Part shown: positions 57,688-64,000 of the stretch, one piece after another | Layout of the letters: the number at the start of each line of letters is the position of its first letter | Numbering within the stretch: the first letter of the stretch is position 1 | Made by a program: the position numbers and the translations under genes | NCBI GenBank assembly: GCA_016184125.1 | Contig: JACPDG010000076.1 | Coordinates: forward strand, 1 to 64,000 | Reading direction: 5' to 3' | DNA from: Candidatus Rokuibacteriota bacterium | GTDB taxonomy: Bacteria; Methylomirabilota; Methylomirabilia; Rokubacteriales; CSP1-6 | DNA length: 64,000 nucleotides | Notes under the pieces: model-generated | Databases searched by the model: none | The model's input: the letters and a program-made list of their open reading frames with translations, nothing else | Told to the model about the DNA's origin: nothing

Positions 57688-57955
57688 AGCGCACGGCCTG
57701 CTTGAGCTCCTTGGACGGTTTGAACCTCGGCACACGCCCGCTGACCGTGACCTTCTTGCCGGTCCGCGGGTTCGCGATCGTGCGCGGCTTGCGGCGCGCC
57801 GCCGTCAGCGTCCCGAAGCCGACCAGGGTAACGGGCTCGCCGCGCTTGAGCGCCGCGAGCATGCCGGCGAGCATCGATTTCATCGCGCGCTCGGTCGCGG
57901 CCTTCGACCAGCCCGACGCCTTCGCCATGCGGACGACGAGCTCCGCCCGCGTCAC
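57686..57955 (-). CDS. HU/IHF-family DNA-binding protein
   Basis: An 89-aa histone-like protein of normal HU length. RAELVVRMAKASGWSKAATE is the first helix pair. VTLVGFGTLTAARRKPRT leads into the DNA-intercalating arm NPRTGKKVTV, and VPRFKPSKELKQAV is the C-terminal helix. It binds and bends DNA as a homodimer or with another HU/IHF chain. The GTG start at 57955 overlaps the stop of a 23-codon upstream frame (GTGA), which may couple its translation. Confidence 0.94.
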   Translation of the reverse strand: MTRAELVVRMAKASGWSKAATERAMKSMLAGMLAALKRGEPVTLVGFGTLTAARRKPRTIANPRTGKKVTVSGRVPRFKPSKELKQAVR

Positions 57956-58023
57956 GTCAGGGTCTCGTCCCGCGGTGCGCCGGACCGGTCATCGACGGTC
58001 ATCGTCCAGGCGAATCGCGACAT
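57952..58023 (-). CDS. Possible 23-aa leader peptide coupled to the HU gene
   Basis: A short frame starting ATG 58023 (SRFAWTMTVDDRSGAP) ends with TGA overlapping the HU GTG (GTGA). A TAGAAT -10 box at 58033-58038 lies nine bases upstream of its ATG. The HU start itself has no clear ribosome site, so ribosomes finishing this frame could re-start on HU. No homology is known to me; this rests on layout only. Confidence 0.4.
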   Translation of the reverse strand: MSRFAWTMTVDDRSGAPRDETLT

Positions 58024-58105
58024 GGCCGCGACATTCTATCACTCGCCTCCCGCCCGCACCGTCCCCGTGTCAACCGTTGCGCCGTGTGGTACGGTGAAAC
58101 GTCGG

Positions 58106-58180
58106 GCCGGTGTAGCTCAGTGGCAGAGCAGCGGTTTCGTAAACCGCAGGTCGTGGGTTCAAGTCCCACCGCCGGCTCCA
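58106..58180 (+). tRNA. tRNA-Thr (anticodon CGT)
   Basis: A 75-base cloverleaf: acceptor GCCGGTG pairs with CGCCGGC, D arm AGCTCAGTGGCAGAGC, anticodon stem GCGGT/ACCGC with loop TTCGTAA (anticodon CGT), T arm GTGGG-TTCAAGT-CCCAC, discriminator T and encoded CCA. It reads ACG codons. The integrase gene starts 57 bases beyond the 3' end, so this is the likely attachment site of the element that follows. Confidence 0.96.
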
Positions 58181-58237
58181 TTCCGAATCAGGCACTTCCG
58201 CGACATTCACCGTTACGCTCGTTTCCCCAGGTGCGAA

Positions 58238-59349
58238 TCACGGTGCTACTCCGCTCCGGCCTGAGTCTGGCTCCCGCGTCTCTCGCCGGCGACTTACGAG
58301 CGCCTCGATCGCGCTCTGACGGTGGCTCGGGCTCAGGTGTGCGTACCGGGCCACCATCCCGAGGCTTCGCCATCCGCCGAGCTCCTGGATCGCGCGCAGG
58401 TCGACGCCTTCCATCGCGAGACGCGACGCGAAGGTGTGTCGACAGTCGTGCAGGCGGAAATCTTCGATCCTGGCGGCGTCCACAGCCTCAGGAAACGTCT
58501 TCTCGGCCCACCGCAGATCAGGACCGCCCACGCCGTTCGGAAACACGAGCATTGCGCTGTCCAGCGGGCGGGGCAGCCGGCTCAGCATGGCGCGCACGAG
58601 CGAATTCAAGGGGACGTGCCGCGCGGCGCCGTTCTTCGAGCGCGGGATGGTGAGCACGCTGGCGCGGAGGTCGACGTCCTTCCACCGCAGGTTCAGGAAT
58701 TCGACTTCCGGAGCCCGGTGTTGAGCAGGAAGAGCACGCGCGATCGCTCAGCGTCGGTCGCGAGCGCCGTCATGAGCCGCGCTTCCTCATCGTCGCTCAG
58801 GTAGCGGACGCGCCCACTCGGTTCGCGGAGTAGCTTGAGCCGCGCTACCGGGTTTCGGTCGGTCCTCCCGTCGCGCATGGCGACGTTGAAGACGTGTTTC
58901 AGGAAGCCGCACTCTCGGTTCACGGTGCCCGGAGCCACCGTCTCGAGCCGCGCCGTGCGGATCTTCTCGACGTCGCCCGGCGTGATCTCGTCGAGCGTGC
59001 GCCCAGCGAAGCGCTCCGACCACACCTTGCCGAATCGGGCGTCGTCGCGGTACGAGCGCTTGTGAGCCTTCGCGTCCGTCAGGTAGTCACGGATCACGTC
59101 GGCGAGCAGGTGCGCGGTCGCCTTCGGTTGGCGCTCAGGGCAGGGTCGCTCGAGCCGGTGCCGCTCGGCTTCCGTTCGCGCGACGCTCTTCGCCCCAACC
59201 TGCGCCCGGTGCAGGTGCCCATACGGGCAGCTCCAGCGAATCCACCAGTCGCCTCGCTCGCGCACGCCTCCGGGCCGGCGGAGGTCCTGGGTCCCGCGCT
59301 CGCTTGCGCGCCAGAAGACACCGCGGCTCCCACTCTTCGCCAGTTTCAT
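58238..59349 (-). pseudogene. int: Tyrosine-type site-specific integrase with a frameshift
   Basis: A phage-type integrase of about 370 aa. The N-terminal arm-binding part (KLAKSGSRGVFWRASERG) includes CPYGHLHRAQVGAKS, perhaps a metal-binding feature. The SAM-like core follows (YRDDARFGKVWSERFAGRTL), then the catalytic domain with R in NTGLRKS, KN in IPRSKNGAARHVPL, HxxR in LHDCRHTFASRLA, and H/W in LGGWRSL and tyrosine in MVARYAHLS. The frame breaks at about 58698-58703 just after GLRKS: one extra G would restore EFLNLRWKDVDLRASVLTIP. This is either an inactivating one-base deletion or a sequencing slip. The ATG at 59349 overlaps the XRE stop (ATGA). Confidence 0.88.
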
Positions 59350-59570
59350 GTCCGCTTCCCCCGTGTCGGTCGTCGCTTCGGCTCGGTCGGAATGAGGTCG
59401 ATCACGCGCACGTCGAGCGCCCGGGCGATCTTCTCGAGCATCGCGACGGTGGGGCTCGCGGCTCCCGATTCGATGCGGTAGAGCGTGGAGAGCGCGATAC
59501 CGGCCTGGTCGGCGAGCGCGCGGTAGGTCATCCCGCGTCGTTCTCGCCACTCACGAACCTTGACCATCAT
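59346..59570 (-). CDS. XRE/cI-like helix-turn-helix repressor
   Basis: A 74-aa single-domain Cro/cI-type HTH protein. REWRERRGMTYRALADQAGI has the first helices, ALSTLYRIESGAASPTVAML contains the recognition helix, and EKIARALDVRVIDLIPTEPK closes the fold. It lacks a C-terminal peptidase or dimer domain. It sits directly before the integrase, overlapping it by ATGA, so it controls excision/integration. The promoter upstream contains a matching dyad, implying self-repression. The start ATG is about seven bases from the -10 box, so its message is leaderless, as for lambda cI from PRM. Confidence 0.92.
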   Translation of the reverse strand: MMVKVREWRERRGMTYRALADQAGIALSTLYRIESGAASPTVAMLEKIARALDVRVIDLIPTEPKRRPTRGKRT

Positions 59571-59576
59571 GCGACG

Positions 59577-59605
59577 GTTGTATCCCTATGAGGATGCAAT
59601 GTCAA
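59577..59605 (-). promoter_or_regulatory. Promoter and operator of the repressor-integrase genes
   Basis: TTGACA (59605-59600), 17 bases, TACAAC (59582-59577): a near-consensus sigma70 promoter on the minus strand. The dyad TTGCATCC-N6-GGATACAA (59599-59578, one mismatch between arms) fills the spacer and part of the -10 box, the ideal place for the XRE repressor to bind. Confidence 0.75.
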
Positions 59606-59621
59606 GAGGCGTGATGCAGTG

Positions 59622-59930
59622 CTATGGGCCGTAGCGGTCTGGCGCGGCGATTCGGAGCAGTGCGACGAGGTTCTCGATCGTCGGCCGCGCGCGGTAGCGC
59701 TCCTCGGCCTTCACGTGCTTCGCCTCGCGGCGAGCCTCGGCAATCGCCTCCGCGAACGCGGTGTCACGCCGGGCGTGGCGCTCGACAGTCCGCCGGTGGA
59801 GGCCCACCGCTCCGGCCGCACGACCGAGGTTTCCGTGGGTCGCCAGCTCGAACAGGAACGGCGTTTCCCACGGGCGCCTTTTTTCTGTGGAACATGCGGC
59901 GTCGCGAGACTCCCTCTTCGCTCGTTTCAT
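59622..59930 (-). CDS. Small HTH protein, phage type
   Basis: A 102-aa basic protein. The middle (FLFELATHGNLGRAAGAVGL, then HRRTVERHARRDTAFAEAIA) is a homeodomain-like helix-turn-helix of the kind seen in phage small-terminase-like and transposase-associated proteins. The tail EERYRARPTIENLVALLRI resembles the end of such proteins. The ATG at 59930 overlaps the stop of the next gene upstream (ATGA). A role in recognising element DNA is likely; which one is not known. Confidence 0.65.
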   Translation of the reverse strand: MKRAKRESRDAACSTEKRRPWETPFLFELATHGNLGRAAGAVGLHRRTVERHARRDTAFAEAIAEARREAKHVKAEERYRARPTIENLVALLRIAAPDRYGP

Positions 59931-60424
59931 GTCCGGCGCAGCTCTGCGAGCGCGTCACCGAGCGCCTGGCTGGCCGGGATGCCGAGCGCGATCGCGGCGC
60001 GGATTGGCGTGCTCTCCGGGTGCTCGCCGAGGTAGTCGCGGAGCCTGTCGGCGATCGTGGCGGCCGTGCTCTCAAGCGCTACTGTGCGCGCCGGCGTGAC
60101 CGTCTGCGGCCCGATCGCGGGCGGGGTCGCCTCTTCACCCGTCCCGCGGGTCTCCGTCTCGGGCGAAGGCATTTCACCGGGCGCCGCGGCGAGCGGCACG
60201 GTTACACGCGCTGTCCGCTTCCGGGCTCGCGAGCGCCGCATGGCTTCCGTCAGGCACCGGCGTCCCCAGCGCTGACGCGGCGCCCGCGGCTCGGCGTGGC
60301 ACCGAGAGCAGAGTGAGGGCAAGGGTGCGGGCCGCGGCGCGATCGCGTCTCCACGCGCCTCCGTGGCGCTCACGCCGGCGTCTCCGCGGTCGGCCACCCA
60401 TGCCGGCGGCCCTGTGGTCGTCAC
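59927..60424 (-). CDS. Hypothetical protein with a Cys-rich ribbon
   Basis: A 165-aa protein of unknown family. SLCSRCHAEPRAPRQRWGRRC near residues 37-57 may be a small zinc ribbon. A long low-complexity stretch rich in Pro, Thr, Ala and Glu follows. The C-terminal 55 residues (STAATIADRLRDYLGEHPES, then ASQALGDALAELRRT) look like a compact winged-helix-type domain. The start is GTG 60424 in GTGA overlap with the upstream gene. It is part of the element's leftward operon. Confidence 0.55.
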   Translation of the reverse strand: MTTTGPPAWVADRGDAGVSATEARGDAIAPRPAPLPSLCSRCHAEPRAPRQRWGRRCLTEAMRRSRARKRTARVTVPLAAAPGEMPSPETETRGTGEEATPPAIGPQTVTPARTVALESTAATIADRLRDYLGEHPESTPIRAAIALGIPASQALGDALAELRRT

Positions 60425-60759
60425 CGGTGACGCTCTCCGCGTTCACCACACCGCGGGCATCGCCCTGTCTCTCGGTGCCACTCGCCTTCCCACCGATCAC
60501 GTAGCCGGGTAGCCCGTGGCTCGCCTACCTCGTCGATGAGGCGGATCACCTCGTTGTGCGTGGCGATCGCGGCCTCGGGGTCGACAGCAGGCAACGCGAC
60601 GAGCCGCCAGAACTCGCGCAAGGTAGCACGGTAGGACTCGACGTGGGCGAGCGGCCCGAGCCTTTCGGTCGTAATGTCGTTAATGTCGTAGCCGGGTGAA
60701 GTTTCGCGAGCAGCCCGGAGACGGGCCTCAGCCTGCTTGGCGAGATCCAGGTAGCTCAT
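60421..60759 (-). CDS. Hypothetical protein of the mobile element
   Basis: A 112-aa, mostly helical protein (YLDLAKQAEARLRAARETSP, YRATLREFWRLVALPAVDPE) with a C-terminal CPRCGERGE half zinc-knuckle. The segment SPGYDINDITTERLGPL is of the kind seen in small proteins beside DUF3987 genes in other bacterial elements, as I recall. GGAGGAG precedes the ATG at 60759. Function unknown. Confidence 0.6.
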   Translation of the reverse strand: MSYLDLAKQAEARLRAARETSPGYDINDITTERLGPLAHVESYRATLREFWRLVALPAVDPEAAIATHNEVIRLIDEVGEPRATRLRDRWEGEWHRETGRCPRCGERGERHR

Positions 60760-60817
60760 CGCGAACTCTCCTCCGGTACGACATTGACGACCGAACGACC
60801 GAAGTCCCCGGCGCGCG

Positions 60818-62146
60818 TCATACCGCCGCCTCCCACACCTCCGCCGGGCGACCCTTCCCGCTCTCAGGCGGCCGGGTCGTCTTCCTCACCTTCCCCTTGC
60901 TCTCGAGCACCGCCAAGACGGCCTCGATCTCGGCCTCGGTCTTGTTGCGGTGGAAGAGGTCTCGGATCTCGGTGCGGGTCATCGGTCCGCGCTTCCTGAG
61001 AGCGGCGAGGATCGTGTCGGCGACCGACAGCCCGATCAGGGCTCCGAAAATCCTTCGCGCGCTCGCGTCCGCGTAGTCCCAGACCGCAAGGGCGGCCCGC
61101 AGATGCACCGGCCGGACGACGGGTGAGCGGTCGAGCACCGCGTACAAGACGGAGAGGCGGAGCACGTGCGCCTCGGCCCGAGCGAGGATCGCTCCGAGTA
61201 GGCCGGGCTCGCCTTCGCTGAGCTTGGGGTAGACCGCGGCCCACAGCTCGCGTGCCTCGGGATCGCGAACAACGACATGATGATGCTGCGCCGCGGCGGC
61301 AACCTGGCAGAGCTCGTCAACCAGGGGGGCGAGCGTCGTCTCGGCGATCGCGGCCGGCTCGGGCAGGCACTTCGACCGCCGCACCATCACGTACATGAAC
61401 CTGTTCGCAAAGCCGTTCGCGCGGTCGGTCTCCGTCAACGACGTGACCAGCTCCTCGCGGGTCGTGTGCGCGATGATCGAGACGTGCGCGCCGGTCGCGC
61501 GGAGGGGACTGTTCTTCGTGAGCGTCGACAAGCTGCCCGTCTCCCACGCTTCCCGCAGCACCGCGGACAAGCTGTTGGTCTCGCCCTGCATTCGACGCAG
61601 GACCGTTGCGAGCTCGGGCTCGATGATGAGCAGGCGTTTGTCCGTCTCGCCTTCGTCCACGAGCACCCGCTGGTAGTCAACGATGCGTCCCCGTTCCTTG
61701 ACGGGTTGCTGTTCCTCGCGCGGGTCGCGGACGTGGTAGATGAGCCCCTCGCCACTCGACAGCCCGCTCTTGACGCGGGCGCTCGCCCAGGTCTCGTCAA
61801 CCTGCGAGAGCAGATGCCGCGGCGTCGACCATGCCTGTCCCTTGCGGCCCTTCGCCGAGTCGCCGACGAGCACCAGGAACTCGTTGCAGGCGTGGACCGC
61901 CCGCTCGACGAGCGCGTGCGGGCCGCGCCCAATCGCGTTGCCGGTGGCGATCAGCACGTGCATCAGGATCGCGGCGGGATCAGCCTCCGAGTACGGCTCG
62001 ATGGCGTTGACCACGCGCCCGGCGACGCCGTGGAACGCCTCCGGCGCCATGCTCGGCGTGAACTCGATTGAGGGCAACCCCTCGACGTCCGCACGGCCGG
62101 CTCCGTTGCTGATAAGGTCGTCGATCTTCGCCGTTGTCATCGTCAC
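60818..62146 (-). CDS. DUF3987-like replication/helicase-type protein
   Basis: A 442-aa protein resembling the DUF3987 family found in phages and integrative elements next to primases. FTPSMAPEAFHGVAGRVVNA is the start of the domain. FLVLVGDSAKGRKGQAW is a Walker-A-like loop (GxSAKGRKG; not the classical GKT/S). EPELATVLRRMQGE and HVSIIAHTTREELVTSL follow. The last 75 residues (LRKRGPMTRTEIRDLFHRNK) are a winged helix. GTG 62146 overlaps the primase-like gene (GTGA); ATG 62140 is possible. It probably acts with that primase in replication of the element. Confidence 0.75.
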   Translation of the reverse strand: MTMTTAKIDDLISNGAGRADVEGLPSIEFTPSMAPEAFHGVAGRVVNAIEPYSEADPAAILMHVLIATGNAIGRGPHALVERAVHACNEFLVLVGDSAKGRKGQAWSTPRHLLSQVDETWASARVKSGLSSGEGLIYHVRDPREEQQPVKERGRIVDYQRVLVDEGETDKRLLIIEPELATVLRRMQGETNSLSAVLREAWETGSLSTLTKNSPLRATGAHVSIIAHTTREELVTSLTETDRANGFANRFMYVMVRRSKCLPEPAAIAETTLAPLVDELCQVAAAAQHHHVVVRDPEARELWAAVYPKLSEGEPGLLGAILARAEAHVLRLSVLYAVLDRSPVVRPVHLRAALAVWDYADASARRIFGALIGLSVADTILAALRKRGPMTRTEIRDLFHRNKTEAEIEAVLAVLESKGKVRKTTRPPESGKGRPAEVWEAAV

Positions 62147-62799
62147 GCGGCCACCTCAACGGGGAGCATCACGAGCTGTACGCGGGCGCCGCGGCGCTCG
62201 AGGGCCTCGGCGAGCCGTTGCGTCGCGCGCGCGACTGCGGGATTGACCTGCACGTCACCATCCGGGACGACCTTCACCGTCCGGTGCAGGCTGACGTGCT
62301 CGAAGTCGTCGAGCAGGTCGAGCGAGCCGGCGCGGTGCCATCCTTCGATGCCGCACATGCCGATGGCCGGGAGGCCAAGCTGCGCAACGCTGAGGCTCTT
62401 CTTCTCGCCTTCTACGAGCCAGAGCGGCTCATCGGAGTGCAGCGCCGCGCCGAGCGTCGCGAGCGGGAAGAAGAGCCGCACACCCGAGCGTCGGGGTTGT
62501 AGGTACTTGACCGTCTGACCGCGCCTGTCGGTGAAGGACGGGAAGACCTTCATGCGGACGTGATCCATCCAGCCGCCGCCTGGCTCCGCAAACGGGAGGA
62601 CGTACGCGCTCGTCACCTTCGCCGGGTCGAACCCGAGCAGGTCGTCGAGCATCGCCGGCGGGACCGAGCGGAACTTGTGCATCGCGATTGTGACGTCGGT
62701 CAGCCCGCTCTTACGAAGGTCGGCGAGATGCTCGGGGTGCAGGTCCGCGTCGTCGTAGACGGCCGAGAGCAGGAAGTCGAGATGCGCGTTCATCCCCAT
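62143..62799 (-). CDS. Toprim/primase-like protein of the mobile element
   Basis: A 218-aa protein. HPEHLADLRKSGLTDVTIAM near the start resembles the N-terminal part of phage primase-helicase proteins. KVFPSFTDRRGQTVKYLQPR precedes the Toprim-type core, where LWLVEGEKKSLSVAQLGLPA holds the catalytic glutamate and KVVPDGDVQVNPAVARATQR has the acidic metal motif in reduced form. I start it at ATG 62799; the frame is open further but overlaps the excisionase-like gene. It overlaps the DUF3987 gene, so the two likely form one replication unit. Confidence 0.65.
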   Translation of the reverse strand: MGMNAHLDFLLSAVYDDADLHPEHLADLRKSGLTDVTIAMHKFRSVPPAMLDDLLGFDPAKVTSAYVLPFAEPGGGWMDHVRMKVFPSFTDRRGQTVKYLQPRRSGVRLFFPLATLGAALHSDEPLWLVEGEKKSLSVAQLGLPAIGMCGIEGWHRAGSLDLLDDFEHVSLHRTVKVVPDGDVQVNPAVARATQRLAEALERRGARVQLVMLPVEVAA

Positions 62800-62818
62800 G
62801 CCTCGCGCATCTCGCGCC

Positions 62819-63067
62819 TCACCGCGCCGGCCGTTCGCGGTTGCCGATGAACCGCTCGAGATCGCTCTGGCGAATGCGTACCGACCGACCGATGCGGGCA
62901 CACGCGATTTCGCGCCGCGCGATCAGCTTGCGCCAGAGCGCAACGCTCGTCTCCGTTCGTTCCGCGACCGTCTTCAATGAGAGCAGCGTGTCCAAGTCCG
63001 TCACCCCCGCGCATGGTTTGCTGTGCTTCACTGGGTCATCAAACCGCACGGAGAGCGCTGGAGTCAC
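62819..63067 (-). CDS. Excisionase/AlpA-like DNA-binding protein
   Basis: A protein of up to 82 aa with a MerR-type winged helix: LLSLKTVAERTETSVALWRK, then LIARREIACARIGRSVRIRQ and SDLERFIG, the common layout of phage excisionases and AlpA regulators. Starts possible at GTG 63067 or GTG 63004; the shorter form (61 aa) fits the family better. It lies at the head of the replication genes and may switch them on or direct excision. Confidence 0.75.
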   Translation of the reverse strand: MTPALSVRFDDPVKHSKPCAGVTDLDTLLSLKTVAERTETSVALWRKLIARREIACARIGRSVRIRQSDLERFIGNRERPAR

Positions 63068-63106
63068 GACGACCGGGGTAGAGAAAAGCGTGACGCGCGG
63101 CGCGGA

Positions 63107-63847
63107 CTACGGGTGCCGGTAGGTTGTGCGGAGGCGCTTGATCTCGTGACGTGAGAGCTTGGGGAAGCCGACGAGCGCGAGCAGTTCGGAGACAGTCCCA
63201 TCCGGGATTCCGAAGTCGTACAGCGCGTGGAGGATTCCAAGGATGGCGCCGCGCTCGGGTGAGAGTCTCCCTTTCCTCGGCGGCGCCGGGAGCCCCGAAC
63301 GTCGCTCACTCAGCGTGTCCACGGCAATCTCATACTTGATCTTCGCCAGCCCGTATCTGGCGAGCGCGTGGAGCGCCGTCTTGAGCACGTCGCGTCGCTT
63401 CGCCTGGCGCCATGCTGCGGCGGCCCGGTCTCGTGCCCGCCGGCACTCGGCAATCTTCTCTTGAAGCACGCTGGCTCCGGATTCCGTCACCGCAACGGTC
63501 TGCCCACGCAGGCGGACCGTGCCGACGACGACAGTTCGCTCATGGCGATGCGCGGTCTCCCAGTCCGCCAGGAGACGCGCGTCGAACAAGAGCGCCGTGA
63601 TTTCCGATGAGCCGGCGGTGAGCGCATCGACGGACGTGCGTCGGGGCGTCGCAGCGTCGAGCGTCTTGATCACCGCGTCATGGAGACAGTCCCATGCCTT
63701 GCGGCGCGCACGGGGCCAGGGCTTGGGCCGCGGGGCCTGTTGCCTCGCCGGAACGGATGCAGCCCGGCGCGAAACATCCTCAGGGACGCGGGACGTGATG
63801 CGAACCGTGCGTGCTTGCCGGCGCCACGGCTCACGAGCGTTCGACAC
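63107..63847 (-). CDS. Hypothetical protein of the mobile element
   Basis: A 246-aa basic protein without a recognised domain. The central part alternates beta-like segments (ERTVVVGTVRLRGQTVAVTE) with a helical region (QEKIAECRRARDRAAAAWRQ), and the end (HALYDFGIPDGTVSELLALV, RHEIKRLRTTYRHP) looks like a helix-turn-helix. GTG 63847 has AGGAG seven bases upstream. Function unknown; context suggests a DNA-processing or regulatory role. Confidence 0.6.
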   Translation of the reverse strand: MSNAREPWRRQARTVRITSRVPEDVSRRAASVPARQQAPRPKPWPRARRKAWDCLHDAVIKTLDAATPRRTSVDALTAGSSEITALLFDARLLADWETAHRHERTVVVGTVRLRGQTVAVTESGASVLQEKIAECRRARDRAAAAWRQAKRRDVLKTALHALARYGLAKIKYEIAVDTLSERRSGLPAPPRKGRLSPERGAILGILHALYDFGIPDGTVSELLALVGFPKLSRHEIKRLRTTYRHP

Positions 63848-63867
63848 TTGCGTCTCCTGGCCCGTCG

Positions 63868-64000
63868 TCAGAGATCGTCCCGCGGCGTCTCCTCCGCGGT
63901 TACGCCGCGCTTGTACCAGTACTCGTCTCTCTCCTTCTTGGTCGGCCTCCGTGGTCGCCGTAGCCGATGCATGGACTTCTGAATCTCCCAGAGGACGTTT
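63868..64000 (-). CDS. Hypothetical protein, 3' end only
   Basis: The last 44 codons of a gene entering from beyond the window edge: NVLWEIQKSMHRLRRPRRPT, then KERDEYWYKRGVTAEETPRD and a stop at 63868. An internal ATG (codon 11) could make a 34-aa peptide. It is basic, with no family recognised. It ends 20 bases before the 246-aa gene. Confidence 0.5.
   Translation of the reverse strand, partial: NVLWEIQKSMHRLRRPRRPTKKERDEYWYKRGVTAEETPRDDL

Larger units (their letters stand above)
58106..64000. mobile_element. Integrative element at tRNA-Thr, left end, continuing beyond the window
   Basis: All genes from the integrase (ending at 58238) to the window edge read leftward toward the tRNA. They are phage or satellite type: tyrosine integrase, XRE repressor, small HTH protein, zinc-ribbon-like proteins, DUF3987 helicase-like, Toprim primase-like, excisionase-like. 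The left attachment site should be within the 3' half of the tRNA gene; the matching copy must lie beyond 64000. No capsid or terminase-large gene is in view, so satellite, prophage or integrative plasmid remain possible. Confidence 0.8.

Noticed and set aside
59094..59333. Minus-strand frame overlapping the integrase 5' region
   Set aside because: It is in a different frame from the integrase, with low-complexity composition; a shadow.

Overview
The window is very GC-rich (about 70% by eye) bacterial chromosome with short intergenic gaps and many ATGA/GTGA start-stop overlaps. ThiC with a TPP riboswitch, GatCAB, FtsEX-EnvC, HU, LysM-free envelope genes, lipoproteins, an outer-membrane barrel and RND efflux point to a diderm. 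The mix of TRAP and tripartite tricarboxylate transporters, MmgE/PrpD, a UGSC selenoprotein, multiheme cytochromes and a dispersed C6/G6-ended intergenic repeat fits Candidatus Rokubacteria/Methylomirabilota best. That placement is inference from gene content; there is no rRNA here to confirm it.

Layout. 0.6-7 kb: an MFS transporter, then a MarR-RND adaptor-RND pump operon read leftward from a strong promoter with a dyad operator. 7.5-16.9 kb: a leftward catabolic/uptake region with a sugar-type ABC transporter, a TRAP transporter, an unrecognised 357-aa protein and a UGSC selenoprotein whose in-frame UGA is followed by a SECIS-like hairpin. Truncated remnants of hydantoinase, Asp/Glu racemase-like and LLM flavin oxidoreductase genes lie between them. 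17-21.5 kb (rightward): MmgE/PrpD and TctB-TctA-TctC. 22-27.7 kb: UvrD/PcrA helicase and GatC-GatA-GatB. 27.7-33.3 kb: FtsE-FtsX-EnvC-CtpA-TsaD. 33.3-39.7 kb: NtrB-like kinase, NtrC-like regulator and a 1295-aa hybrid kinase.

39.7-50.5 kb is the most striking part: eight leftward, mostly overlapping genes that look like a complete electron conduit. In transcription order they encode a 4-heme cytochrome, an NHL-propeller lipoprotein, a 690-aa outer-membrane barrel, a second NHL lipoprotein, a cytochrome with 11 CXXCH plus one CX3CH, a membrane b-type-cytochrome-like protein, a 27-heme cytochrome made of triheme modules, and a membrane-anchored Fe-S/FAD NAD(P)-type oxidoreductase. It resembles porin-cytochrome extracellular electron transfer systems in logic but not in composition. 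50.8-58 kb: a frameshifted acyl-CoA dehydrogenase, Uma2, ThiC, an SDR, a 58-aa protein, a cupin, a DacA-type carboxypeptidase and HU.

58.1-64 kb: an integrative element starts at the 3' end of a tRNA-Thr(CGT) gene and runs past the window edge. It carries a frameshifted tyrosine integrase, an XRE repressor with its own promoter/operator, small phage-type proteins, a DUF3987 helicase-like protein, a Toprim primase-like protein and an excisionase-like protein.

A family of about 100-bp palindromic repeats sits at gene borders throughout. Its terminal ATG has apparently become the start codon of gatA, envC and the cytochrome-b-like gene, so two of these proteins begin with repeat-encoded proline-rich peptides.
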